DNA of 64,000 bases. Origin: CAXBBB01 sp963815505. Its GTDB lineage: Bacteria; Bacteroidota; Rhodothermia; Rhodothermales; BA12. The notes under the pieces were generated by a model that had not been told where the DNA came from, did not search any database, and saw nothing but the letters and a program-made list of their open reading frames with translations. Numbering within the stretch: the first letter of the stretch is position 1; each line of letters begins with the position of its first letter. Below are positions 9,170-16,797 of the stretch, piece after piece. A program made the position numbers and the translations under genes. The stretch lies in assembly GCA_963815505.1 (NCBI GenBank), contig CAWFGU010000022.1, positions 124,001 through 188,000 of the forward strand. The letters run 5' to 3'.

Positions 9170-9209
9170 GAAAACGCTCCGCCTGCAGTGCAAGCGGAGC
9201 GTCTGTTTT
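9170..9209. terminator. Bidirectional Rho-independent terminator
   Basis: Arms ACGCTCCGC (9174-9182) and GCGGAGCGT (9194-9202), an 11-nt loop, with AAAA before and TTTT shortly after. It lies between the thioredoxin-like gene and flagellin 2, which converge, so it can terminate both transcripts. Confidence 0.75.
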
Positions 9210-9324
9210 GAGGCTACCGGAGTGGAGAATGTTCGCCAGAACCGTCGTGCCATCAACCCATCGCCGACCGAAGTCGCGCGCGATCAGGTGCTCCGGCTGC
9301 CTCAAAGTGAGGTCATCGGGCGGG

Positions 9325-10158
9325 TTATCCGATGAGGCTGAGTATGGACTGGGGCGCTGAGTTGGCCTGGGCCAGGCTGGCCGTGCCGGTCTGCTGCAGG
9401 ATCTGCGCCTTGACGATGTTCATCTGCTCCTTGGCGAAGTCGGCGTCCTCGATGCGGCTGCGCGCCGACTCGTAGTTGTTCATGCTCGTGGTCAGGTTGT
9501 CCTGCTTGAACGTCAGCCGCTTCTGACTGTCGCCCAGACCGGCCAGGCGGTCCGATACCGCGTCGATGGCATTGTCGATCTGTGTGAGCGTGGTGCCCGC
9601 ACTGGCATTGGAGGCCACATCGAGGCTGGCGTTCGAGACGCCGAGCGAGGCTACGTCAGTCGTTGCGATGGCGGCAGTAAACGTGTCGCCCGACTCGGCG
9701 TTGACCTGGAAGGCGAAGCTGGTACCGGTGTTCGAAAACAGGCTGGTGCCGTTGAACTCGGTGTCGCCGATGATGTCGCCGATTTCGTCCGAGAGCGCGT
9801 TGAGTTGGTTCTTGATCTTGGTCCGCTCGTCCGTTCCGAGGGTGTCGTTACCGGCCTGGATCGTTTTCTCCTTCATCGTCTGCAAGATGTCCATCACGCT
9901 GCCCAGGCTGCCCTCGGCAACCGTCAGCATGCTCTTGGCGTCGCCGATGTTCGAGAGCGCCTGGGCTTGGCCGCGCGTCTTGGCTTCGAGCTTGCGCGCG
10001 ATGGCGTAGCCCGCCGAGTCGTCCTCGGCCGCGTTGATGCGCTTGCCGGTGGCGAGCCGCATCTGGCGCTGTCCGAGTTCGCCGTTGGTTTTGTTGAGTT
10101 GTGCGAGGGCTTTGAAAGCCTGGCTGTTCGAGCCGACGCGTGCTAGATCTCCTAACAT
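9325..10158 (-). CDS. Flagellin 2
   Basis: 277-residue flagellin. D0/D1 ends match the two neighbours almost residue for residue (N-terminal LNKTNGELGQRQMRLATGKR, C-terminal SRIEDADFAKEQMNIVKAQI). The central segment, roughly residues 140-200 (ATTDVASLGVSNASLDVASN), is its own. Length is short, so the D2/D3 surface domains are absent and the filament should be slim. It has a GGAG motif about 10 nt before ATG. No sigma-28-like box is evident directly upstream, so it may depend on read-through from flagellin 3 or on a different promoter. Confidence 0.94.
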   Translation of the reverse strand: MLGDLARVGSNSQAFKALAQLNKTNGELGQRQMRLATGKRINAAEDDSAGYAIARKLEAKTRGQAQALSNIGDAKSMLTVAEGSLGSVMDILQTMKEKTIQAGNDTLGTDERTKIKNQLNALSDEIGDIIGDTEFNGTSLFSNTGTSFAFQVNAESGDTFTAAIATTDVASLGVSNASLDVASNASAGTTLTQIDNAIDAVSDRLAGLGDSQKRLTFKQDNLTTSMNNYESARSRIEDADFAKEQMNIVKAQILQQTGTASLAQANSAPQSILSLIG

Positions 10159-10355
10159 GATTGTGTTCTCCGTGAGAGTGGATGAGAAACGCCGGACAGA
10201 GAGTCAGGCCGGGCTTCGGGAAGAATCGCGGGGCGATTCGGCGCGTCGGGGGGAGAACGCGAGGGGTGAAAAAAACCGAGCGTTGGCGATAGGGGCGCCG
10301 CTACCTGGTCACTAAGGAGGCGTGAGCAGCCGGTGAGGCCGACCGCTCAGCCGGG

Positions 10356-11201
10356 TTATCCGATGAGGCTGAGTATGGACTGGGGCGCTGAGTTGGCCTG
10401 GGCCAGGCTGGCCGTGCCGGTCTGCTGCAGGATCTGCGCCTTGACGATGTTCATCTGCTCCTTGGCGAAGTCGGCGTCCTCGATGCGGCTGCGCGCCGAT
10501 TCGTAGTTGTTCATGCTCGTGGTCAGGTTGTCCTGCTTGAACGTCAACCGCTTCTGATCGTCGCCCAGACCGGCGAGCAGGTTGCTCACGTCGTCGATGG
10601 CCGCGTCGACGTTTTTGATCTGGGTCGAGAAGGCCGTCGTCGTGTTGTCGATGGACAAGGCACCGAGATTGTTGGTCGTGTTGCCCAGAGACCCACTCGT
10701 GGCGGCGCCGATGGTGGCCGTGAACGTGTCGCCGCTCTCCGAATTGACCTGAAAGTTGAGCGTCGTGACCGTGGCGCCGAACAGGCTGGTGCCGTTGAAC
10801 TCGGTGTCGCCCAAGATGTCGGTGATCTCCGACTTGAGCGCGGCCAACTGGTTACCGATCTTGTCGCGCTCGTCGCCTCCAAGCGTGTCGTTGGCGGCCT
10901 GGATCGTTTTCTCCTTCATCGTCTGCAAGATGTCCATCACGCTGCCCAGGCTGCCTTCGGCAACCGTCAGCATGCTCTTGGCGTCGCCGATGTTCGAGAG
11001 CGCCTGGGCTTGGCCGCGCGTCTTGGCTTCGAGCTTGCGCGCGATGGCGTAGCCCGCCGAGTCGTCCTCGGCCGCGTTGATGCGCTTGCCGGTGGCGAGC
11101 CGCATCTGGCGCTGTCCGAGTTCGCCGTTGGTTTTGTTGAGTTGCGCCAGCGCCGAGAAAGCCTGGCTGTTCGAGTTGACGCGTGCTAGATCTCCTAACA
11201 T
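10356..11201 (-). CDS. Flagellin 3
   Basis: 281-residue flagellin, first of the three in transcription order. Conserved D0/D1 ends match flagellins 1 and 2. The variable centre differs (TSGSLGNTTNNLGALSIDNT). The start ATG at 11201 is followed by the shared MLGDLAR sequence. A clear sigma-28-like promoter lies at 11244-11270. The 250 bp between that promoter and the MoxR-like gene show no further gene and probably carry the divergent promoter for it. Confidence 0.94.
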   Translation of the reverse strand: MLGDLARVNSNSQAFSALAQLNKTNGELGQRQMRLATGKRINAAEDDSAGYAIARKLEAKTRGQAQALSNIGDAKSMLTVAEGSLGSVMDILQTMKEKTIQAANDTLGGDERDKIGNQLAALKSEITDILGDTEFNGTSLFGATVTTLNFQVNSESGDTFTATIGAATSGSLGNTTNNLGALSIDNTTTAFSTQIKNVDAAIDDVSNLLAGLGDDQKRLTFKQDNLTTSMNNYESARSRIEDADFAKEQMNIVKAQILQQTGTASLAQANSAPQSILSLIG

Positions 11202-11243
11202 GAGAGGGAGGGTTGGGGGTATGGAAGTGCGTGTGTGGCCCTG

Positions 11244-11270
11244 TTATCGGGGCAGCCCGATCGTCCTTAA
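11244..11270 (-). promoter_or_regulatory. Sigma-28-like promoter of flagellin 3
   Basis: On the minus strand TTAAGGAC, 11 nt, CCCGATAA: seven of eight -10 bases match the enteric FliA consensus GCCGATAA, with the correct spacing. Best of the three sites in the window. Confidence 0.65.
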
Positions 11271-11522
11271 ATCGACGCCGATTCTTTTTTGCCGACGAGT
11301 CGCTTCGTTTGGCACGCCTCTGCTTCCTAACCTTTGCCGCCCTCTCTCCACTACCGAAGTCCGAAGCAGCACGAACCGCCACCGCCGGACCGACAGGGAA
11401 TCGCGACGGTCTCCACCCGAGATACGCTGCCGTTCACCGCTCACCTCGCGGTACGGGCGCTCGGCGAGCAGTGGACCCGGAAGACCGACGCGTCGTTGCT
11501 CCCTTCCACCTAGACGACCCGC

Positions 11523-13028
11523 ATGGACCATACACAGATTCGCACCCTCGGCCAACTCAAAGCGTCGGGCTACCAGCCGCGATCCGTCAAAGACGAGATC
11601 CGCGCCAACCTGATCGCTGCCTTGGAGCGCGGCGACGAGCTCTTTCCCGGCATCCTGGGCTACGAGCAAACCGTCTTGCCGCAGATCGAGCACGCCATCT
11701 TGGGGCGCCACGACTTTATCCTGTTGGGGCTACGCGGTCAGGCCAAAAGCCGATTGGTCCGAAGCCTACCGCAGTTTCTGGACGAATGGGTGCCCGTCGT
11801 TCCCGACAGCGACCTCAACGACGACCCGCTCAACCCGATCAGCAAGGCCGCGCGCGACGCCGTCCGCGAGTATGGGGACAATCTCGAAATCGGCTGGTGG
11901 CATCGGAGCGAGCGCTATGGAGAGAAACTCGCCACGCCCGACACGAGCATCGCCGACTTGATTGGCGACATCGACCCGATCAAGGCTGCCCACAACCGGC
12001 TCACCTACGCCGACGAGGACGTGATCCATTTCGGCATCGTGCCGCGCACCAACCGAGGCATCTTCTGCATCAACGAGCTGCCCGACTTGCAGCCGCGCAT
12101 CCAGGTGGGCCTGCTCAACATCATGGAGGAGCAGGACATCCAGATCCGAGGCTTCAACATCCGGTTTCCGCTGGACGTGCTGATGGTGTTCACAGCCAAC
12201 CCCGAAGACTATACCAACCGCGGTTCGATCATCACGCCACTCAAAGACCGCATCGACAGCCAGATCCTGACGCACTACCCGTCAACAGTCGACATCGGCG
12301 TGACGATCACCGACCAGGAAGCGTGGCAGGAACGGGGCGGCGTGCGCGTTCGGATTCCTCACTTCTTTCGCGAGGTCGTCGAACAGACGGCGTTCGAAGC
12401 GCGCGAGAGCGAATACGTCGATCAGAAGAGCGGCGTTTCGGCACGTATGACGCGGGCGGCATTGGAGAACTTGGTGTCAGCAGCGGAGCGGCGGGCGATT
12501 CGGTGCGGCGAGACCACGACGACGCTGCGCGTGAGCGACCTGACGGCCGTAGAATCCGCCGTGACGGGCAAGGTCGAGTTGGTTTACGAGGGCGAACAGA
12601 CCGGCGCGGCCAGCGTGGCGAGCGTGCTCGTCGGCCGCGCGGCCAAGTCGACGTTCGGGCGCTACTTCCCCGATCCGTCAGACAAGAAGCGCGGCCGGCC
12701 GGAATACCAAGCCGTCATCGACTGGTTCAGCAAGGGCGGGACCGTCGAGCTCGACACCGGCCTGTGCCTGGGCGACTATTCGGCGTCGCTCGAAAAGGTC
12801 GACGGGCTGGCGGCCGTCGTCAAGAAACACGCGCCCGAAGGCGACGCGGCCGAGCGGCTGGCCGTCATGGAGTTCGTTCTGGAGGGCCTGCATCAGCACT
12901 CGCTGCTGGGCAAGGAAGCTCACGCCCAGACGCGCCGCTACGCCGACATGATGGGGTCGATGCTGTCGGGCCTGACTTCGTTCGGCGACGATGACGACGA
13001 GGACTTCGATGAATCAGCCTACAACTGA
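11523..13028 (+). CDS. MoxR/magnesium-chelatase-type AAA+ ATPase
   Basis: 501 residues. The Walker A position reads GLRGQAKSR (about residues 69-77), the variant found in the Mg-chelatase/MoxR clade, where annotators often call it magnesium chelatase or sigma-54-interacting protein. Walker B and the following region read GIFCINELPDLQPRIQ, with the insert LLNIMEEQDIQIRG, and the sensor strand is LMVFTANPEDYTNRG. The C-terminal third is a helical lid. Such ATPases usually partner a VWA protein; one is encoded 3.8 kb downstream, but not adjacent. The 3' end overlaps the LptE-like gene. Confidence 0.82.
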   Translation: MDHTQIRTLGQLKASGYQPRSVKDEIRANLIAALERGDELFPGILGYEQTVLPQIEHAILGRHDFILLGLRGQAKSRLVRSLPQFLDEWVPVVPDSDLNDDPLNPISKAARDAVREYGDNLEIGWWHRSERYGEKLATPDTSIADLIGDIDPIKAAHNRLTYADEDVIHFGIVPRTNRGIFCINELPDLQPRIQVGLLNIMEEQDIQIRGFNIRFPLDVLMVFTANPEDYTNRGSIITPLKDRIDSQILTHYPSTVDIGVTITDQEAWQERGGVRVRIPHFFREVVEQTAFEARESEYVDQKSGVSARMTRAALENLVSAAERRAIRCGETTTTLRVSDLTAVESAVTGKVELVYEGEQTGAASVASVLVGRAAKSTFGRYFPDPSDKKRGRPEYQAVIDWFSKGGTVELDTGLCLGDYSASLEKVDGLAAVVKKHAPEGDAAERLAVMEFVLEGLHQHSLLGKEAHAQTRRYADMMGSMLSGLTSFGDDDDEDFDESAYN

Positions 13029-13563
13029 TCGCGCTCGCCCCGCCTCAAGCCCGTCACGTCTCTGCCACCTGACAGGTTTGCTGGTGGGGCTGCTCCTACT
13101 TTCGGGCTGCGGCTTCTACTCGCTGACGGGCGCCTCCATTCCAGACGACATCCAGACCGTCGCGATTCCGCTAGCCGATCTGGACGCTGCGACGCCAGTT
13201 ACCACGCTGGCCGACGACCTGACGCGGCTGGTGATCGACCGAATGGTGCGGCAGACGCGGCTGGACCTCGATACCGACGAGGCGTCTGCCGATGCTGTTC
13301 TGACGCTTCGAATCACGCAGTACCGCTCGTCTCCCGCAGCGCTGGCATCAGATGACCGAGCGCAACTCACGCGCGTGTCGATCTCGGTTCAGGCGCGCTA
13401 CGCTCGGCAAGACGTGGACGAGCCGGTCTTCGATCGCACGTTTCGAGGCGAGGCAGACTACGATCCGGTCGCCGTAGGTCCGTCGGGCGAGATCGACGCC
13501 GCGGCCGTCGCCCTGGCCGAGATCGCCGACGACGTATTCACTGCCGCGACTTCCAATTGGTAA
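13009..13563 (+). CDS. lptE: LptE-like LPS-assembly lipoprotein
   Basis: 184 residues from this ATG (an in-frame ATG at 12991 would add six residues and more overlap). A hydrophobic stretch ends in the lipobox LLLSGC, followed by GFYSLTGASIPDDIQTVAIP, the usual LptE opening. Later segments (LADDLTRLVIDRMVRQTRL, ADAVLTLRITQY, then RVSISVQARY) match the alpha/beta fold that plugs LptD. It is expected to sit in the outer membrane and help insert lipopolysaccharide. I chose 13009 because a GAGG motif precedes it. It overlaps the ATPase gene by 20 bp, so translation is probably coupled. Confidence 0.75.
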   Translation: MNQPTTDRARPASSPSRLCHLTGLLVGLLLLSGCGFYSLTGASIPDDIQTVAIPLADLDAATPVTTLADDLTRLVIDRMVRQTRLDLDTDEASADAVLTLRITQYRSSPAALASDDRAQLTRVSISVQARYARQDVDEPVFDRTFRGEADYDPVAVGPSGEIDAAAVALAEIADDVFTAATSNW

Positions 13564-13637
13564 TCGCGCGGCTGTGGGGTTGCGCGCAGGCGCGTTAGAG
13601 GGCGATACTGAGCGTCTCCCCCCTACTACACCGACCG

Positions 13638-14228
13638 ATGCGCCCTCTCCTGCTCGCGCTCCTGATCCTTCTTGCCCCGGCCTGCGCGCCACCGCCCGCC
13701 ACGTTCGGCGCCAACGGCCTGCCACGCGACCGCGCCGTCCAGGCCGAAACGTCCGAGCAGGCCAACCTCCGCGTCGAGAACGAGCGCCTGCGCCGCCTGC
13801 TCGCCGTAGAGTCGAGTACCAACGGCAACTGCCCCGCTCCCGAGGACGCCTATCGGGGCGAAACCGTCGAAGTATTGCTCGCCGACGTGTACTTCGAGAG
13901 CGGATCGGCTGATCTGACCGAAGACGGCAAATCGCGCCTCGCCCAACTCGCCCGCCGCCTGGACCGCGACTACGGCGGACGCCGCATCCGCGTCGAAGGC
14001 CACACCGACAGCCAGCGCATCGGCCCGAGTATCGCCGAGCGCTTTCCGACCAACTGGGAGTTGTCGACGGCTCGTGCGACGGCCGTCGTGCGCTTCCTGG
14101 AAGCCGAAGGCATGGCGTCGAACCGATTGGAGGCGACCGGCCTGGCCAGTCACGAACCAGTCGCCGACAACGGGTCTGCCGAGGGACGCGCCCGCAACCG
14201 CCGCGTCCGAGTTGCCGCACTCGATTAA
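13638..14228 (+). CDS. OmpA-domain lipoprotein (peptidoglycan-associated)
   Basis: 196 residues. The signal sequence ends with lipobox APAC. A short coiled segment (EQANLRVENERLRRLLAVE) is followed by an OmpA-C domain from about residue 75: VYFESGSADLTEDG, then IRVEGHTDSQRIG and NWELSTARATAVVRFL, ending RARNRRVRVAALD. These are peptidoglycan-binding signatures, with the Asp and Arg that contact diaminopimelate (HTDS and NRRV). Likely tethers outer membrane to the cell wall. A second paralogue follows 25 bp downstream. Confidence 0.83.
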   Translation: MRPLLLALLILLAPACAPPPATFGANGLPRDRAVQAETSEQANLRVENERLRRLLAVESSTNGNCPAPEDAYRGETVEVLLADVYFESGSADLTEDGKSRLAQLARRLDRDYGGRRIRVEGHTDSQRIGPSIAERFPTNWELSTARATAVVRFLEAEGMASNRLEATGLASHEPVADNGSAEGRARNRRVRVAALD

Positions 14229-14253
14229 CTTTCAGCACCTGTCGCCGACTGCT

Positions 14254-14892
14254 ATGCCTGCCCGCCTCGCCCTGTTCGTCCTGCTGATCGCGTTCGCGAG
14301 CGGATGCGCCGCCAGCCAGCAGCTTCCGCGCGAGCAGCGGCTCCGCGCGCACGCCCAGGCTCAGCGCGACAGCCTCGCCTTACTTCTGGCCGATCAGCGC
14401 GGACGCGCGTCCGTTCTGCGCGACTCGCTCCAGTTCTTCGACGACATCGACAGCGGCGCCTACGAACGCCGGATGCGCGTACTCACCGATCGCATCCGCG
14501 CCTACGAGTTTCAGCAAGGCGGCGCCCCCGCCGGCACGCCCGTCGACACGCTGTTTGCGGATGAACTCTTCGATCCTGCATCGGCGACGCTCTCGTCAGG
14601 TGGTACCGCCCTGCTCGACCGCGTCCGCCGCGACCTGGGATCGACGGGCCGCATCCGCGTCGAGGGCCACGCCGACTCCAGTCCCATCGGCCCGAGCTTG
14701 AGAGCGCGCTTCGACTCCAACTGGGAACTGGCCGCCGGACGCGCCGCCGCTGTCGCCCGCTACCTGATCGCAGCAGGAATGGACGCCGACCGCTTCGACG
14801 TGGTGAGCCGAGGCGAAACGGCTCCGCTGGTGACCAACGCGACGCCCCAAGGCCGCGCGCAGAACCGGCGTATCGTCGTGTACCGACTGTAG
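14254..14892 (+). CDS. OmpA-domain lipoprotein, paralogue
   Basis: 212 residues, starting at ATG 14254. Lipoprotein signal with lipobox ASGC. A helical segment of about 80 residues follows, then an OmpA-C domain: DELFDPASATLSSGG, IRVEGHADSSPIGPS, NWELAAGRAAAVARYLI, RAQNRRIVVYRL. The HADS motif replaces HTDS but keeps the Asp. The domain is clearly related to the preceding gene, so a local duplication is likely. Periplasmic face of the outer membrane is the expected location. Confidence 0.82.
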   Translation: MPARLALFVLLIAFASGCAASQQLPREQRLRAHAQAQRDSLALLLADQRGRASVLRDSLQFFDDIDSGAYERRMRVLTDRIRAYEFQQGGAPAGTPVDTLFADELFDPASATLSSGGTALLDRVRRDLGSTGRIRVEGHADSSPIGPSLRARFDSNWELAAGRAAAVARYLIAAGMDADRFDVVSRGETAPLVTNATPQGRAQNRRIVVYRL

Positions 14893-14926
14893 CGGGGCAC
14901 GGGTCGCAGTCGGCGTAGTTTGCTGC

Positions 14927-15721
14927 ATGTCCGACCCACTCTCCGACCTCCGCGCACGTGCGCTGTCCCTGCTGCCGCGCGCCTACGTGCCTTACTCCAC
15001 GCGCCCGCAAGCCTGCGCCCTGCTGAGCGCCGACGGAACGGTCGTGCCGGGGGTTCGCGTCGAAAACGGCTCCTATGGGCTGACGTGCGACGCCCTACTC
15101 GGCGTCCGCTCGGCCCACGCCTCTACCGGATCGGCTGCGCCCATTGCGCTCGCGTTCGCGCACCCGCACACCGAAACGGACCGCGTCCACGTGCGCGCGT
15201 GGACAGGAGTCGCCGACGTGCGCGACGAGCACGTACTGACGCTGTCCAACGAAGCACTTCCGGCGATCGGCGACTGGTGGACGCCGCCCACGTCTCCCCC
15301 GACCATAGGCGACACCTCCCCTGCTGCGCTCTGTGACGACGCGATTATGCTGGCCGCCCAGCGCGCCGTCGTTCCTGAAAGTGATTTTCCCGTCGGTTGC
15401 TGGGGGCGCTCTATGGGCGCGGACGGTGTGGTGCGTTGGATTCCGGGTGTCAACGTCGAATCCCGCGATTGGAGTCGGATTTTGTGCGCCGAGCGCGCCG
15501 TGATTCACCTGGCACATGCACTCGGATTCCCTATTCCGGACCGCTTCTACCTCGCCTGCGTCCGCGTCGACGGGTCGCCGTGCGGGGCGTGTCGGCAGTG
15601 GCTGACGGAACATGCGGCGACGGCTGAGATTTGGATGCATCGCCGAAACGGTACCCCGACTCTCACCCACCCCCCCGCCCTGCTGCCCGGCGCGTTCGAC
15701 GCCGCCAGCCTGCGCATCTGA
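14927..15721 (+). CDS. Cytidine deaminase, two-domain, active site in C-terminal half
   Basis: 264 residues. The C-terminal half has the zinc/catalytic motifs: CAE at residues 187-189 and PCGAC with Cys219 and Cys222. The N-terminal half looks like a second deaminase fold (GVRVENGSYGLTCDALLGV) in which CAE is replaced by Cys54-Asp-Ala and no PCxxC is present. In E. coli Cdd the catalytic domain is the first and the degenerate one is second, so the order is reversed here. Role: cytidine/deoxycytidine to uridine/deoxyuridine in pyrimidine salvage. Confidence 0.82.
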   Translation: MSDPLSDLRARALSLLPRAYVPYSTRPQACALLSADGTVVPGVRVENGSYGLTCDALLGVRSAHASTGSAAPIALAFAHPHTETDRVHVRAWTGVADVRDEHVLTLSNEALPAIGDWWTPPTSPPTIGDTSPAALCDDAIMLAAQRAVVPESDFPVGCWGRSMGADGVVRWIPGVNVESRDWSRILCAERAVIHLAHALGFPIPDRFYLACVRVDGSPCGACRQWLTEHAATAEIWMHRRNGTPTLTHPPALLPGAFDAASLRI

Positions 15722-15737
15722 ACGCCGAGCCTGCTCC

Positions 15738-16766
15738 ATGCTGCTTCAAGTCGTCTTGTTTCTGGTCGGCCTGACGCTGCTCTATTTCGGAGCCGAGTGG
15801 CTCGTCAAAGGCGCCTCGGCCATCGCACTGCACTTCGGCATCCGCCCCATCGTGGTAGGTCTGACCGTCGTCGCGCTGGGCACCTCGATGCCCGAGTTCG
15901 TCGTCAACATGGCCGCAGCAGTCGGAGGAGGCGAGGAGGGAAGTGACCTGGCGCTGGGCAACATCGTCGGCTCGAACATCGCCAACATCGGCCTGATACT
16001 GGGCCTGAGTGCTATCGTGGCGCCGCTCCTCGTGCAGACGACGACGCTCAAACGCGAATACCCGTTTTTTGTCGGCGTGATGGCACTGTTCTTCGGCCTG
16101 TCGCTCGATGGCAATCTGGGAGCGTGGGACGGCGTCATTTTGCTCCTCACGCTGGTCGCGTTCCTGACCTACCTCATCGTGGACACGCGTGCGCGGAGCC
16201 GGGACAGCAGAGCGCAAGACGCGGTCGATGCCGCGCTCGCCGACGTGGGACTGACTGACGCATCGCTCGTCGAGGTAGGTTTGGAGAGTGCCCCCACGGA
16301 CAAATCGGCGTCGATGGCGCGACGCGTCGTGCTGCTCGCCGTCGGTAGCGTGCTGCTCGCCGTCGGAGCCAAGATGATGGTCGACGCCGCCGTGTTTTTC
16401 GCCGAGAATCTGGGCGTCGAGCCAGAGATCATCGGGCTGACGGTCGTCGCCATCGGTACGAGTCTACCCGAACTGGCGGCGAGCGTCATGGGAGCCGCGC
16501 ACGGCGAGGAGGAAATGTCGCTCGGAAACGTGCTAGGCAGCAATATCCTCAACGTCCTGTTCGTCATCGGAACAGTGTCGCTGATCACCCCGATCGGCGT
16601 CATCGCAGACCAGTTGAGCATCCACATGCCGGTCATGCTGGTATTCAGCCTCATCATCCTCCCTATGGCGTGGTTCGACCGACGCATCTCCCGACTCGAA
16701 GGTTGGTTGCTACTCATCGGTTTTGTCTGCTACATCGGGTACGCGGTCTGGCCCTACATGACGTGA
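15738..16766 (+). CDS. Calcium/sodium (CaCA) antiporter, YrbG family
   Basis: 342 residues from ATG 15738. Two inverted alpha repeats carry the ion-binding motifs: GTSMPEFVVNMAAA with GNIVGSNIANIGLILG in the first half, and GTSLPELAASVMGA with GNVLGSNILNVLFVIG in the second. About ten membrane segments are visible, with a hydrophilic loop of about 50 residues between the halves (RSRDSRAQDAVDAALADVG onward). Inner-membrane exchange of Na+ or H+ for Ca2+ is expected. It begins 16 bp after the cytidine deaminase stop. Confidence 0.9.
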   Translation: MLLQVVLFLVGLTLLYFGAEWLVKGASAIALHFGIRPIVVGLTVVALGTSMPEFVVNMAAAVGGGEEGSDLALGNIVGSNIANIGLILGLSAIVAPLLVQTTTLKREYPFFVGVMALFFGLSLDGNLGAWDGVILLLTLVAFLTYLIVDTRARSRDSRAQDAVDAALADVGLTDASLVEVGLESAPTDKSASMARRVVLLAVGSVLLAVGAKMMVDAAVFFAENLGVEPEIIGLTVVAIGTSLPELAASVMGAAHGEEEMSLGNVLGSNILNVLFVIGTVSLITPIGVIADQLSIHMPVMLVFSLIILPMAWFDRRISRLEGWLLLIGFVCYIGYAVWPYMT

Positions 16767-16797
16767 TCGCAGGACGGATTTTGGCGGAGGCGGACGG

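Noticed and set aside
13348..14352. 334-codon minus-strand frame
   Set aside because: Arg/Gly/Ser-rich shadow of the OmpA-domain genes.
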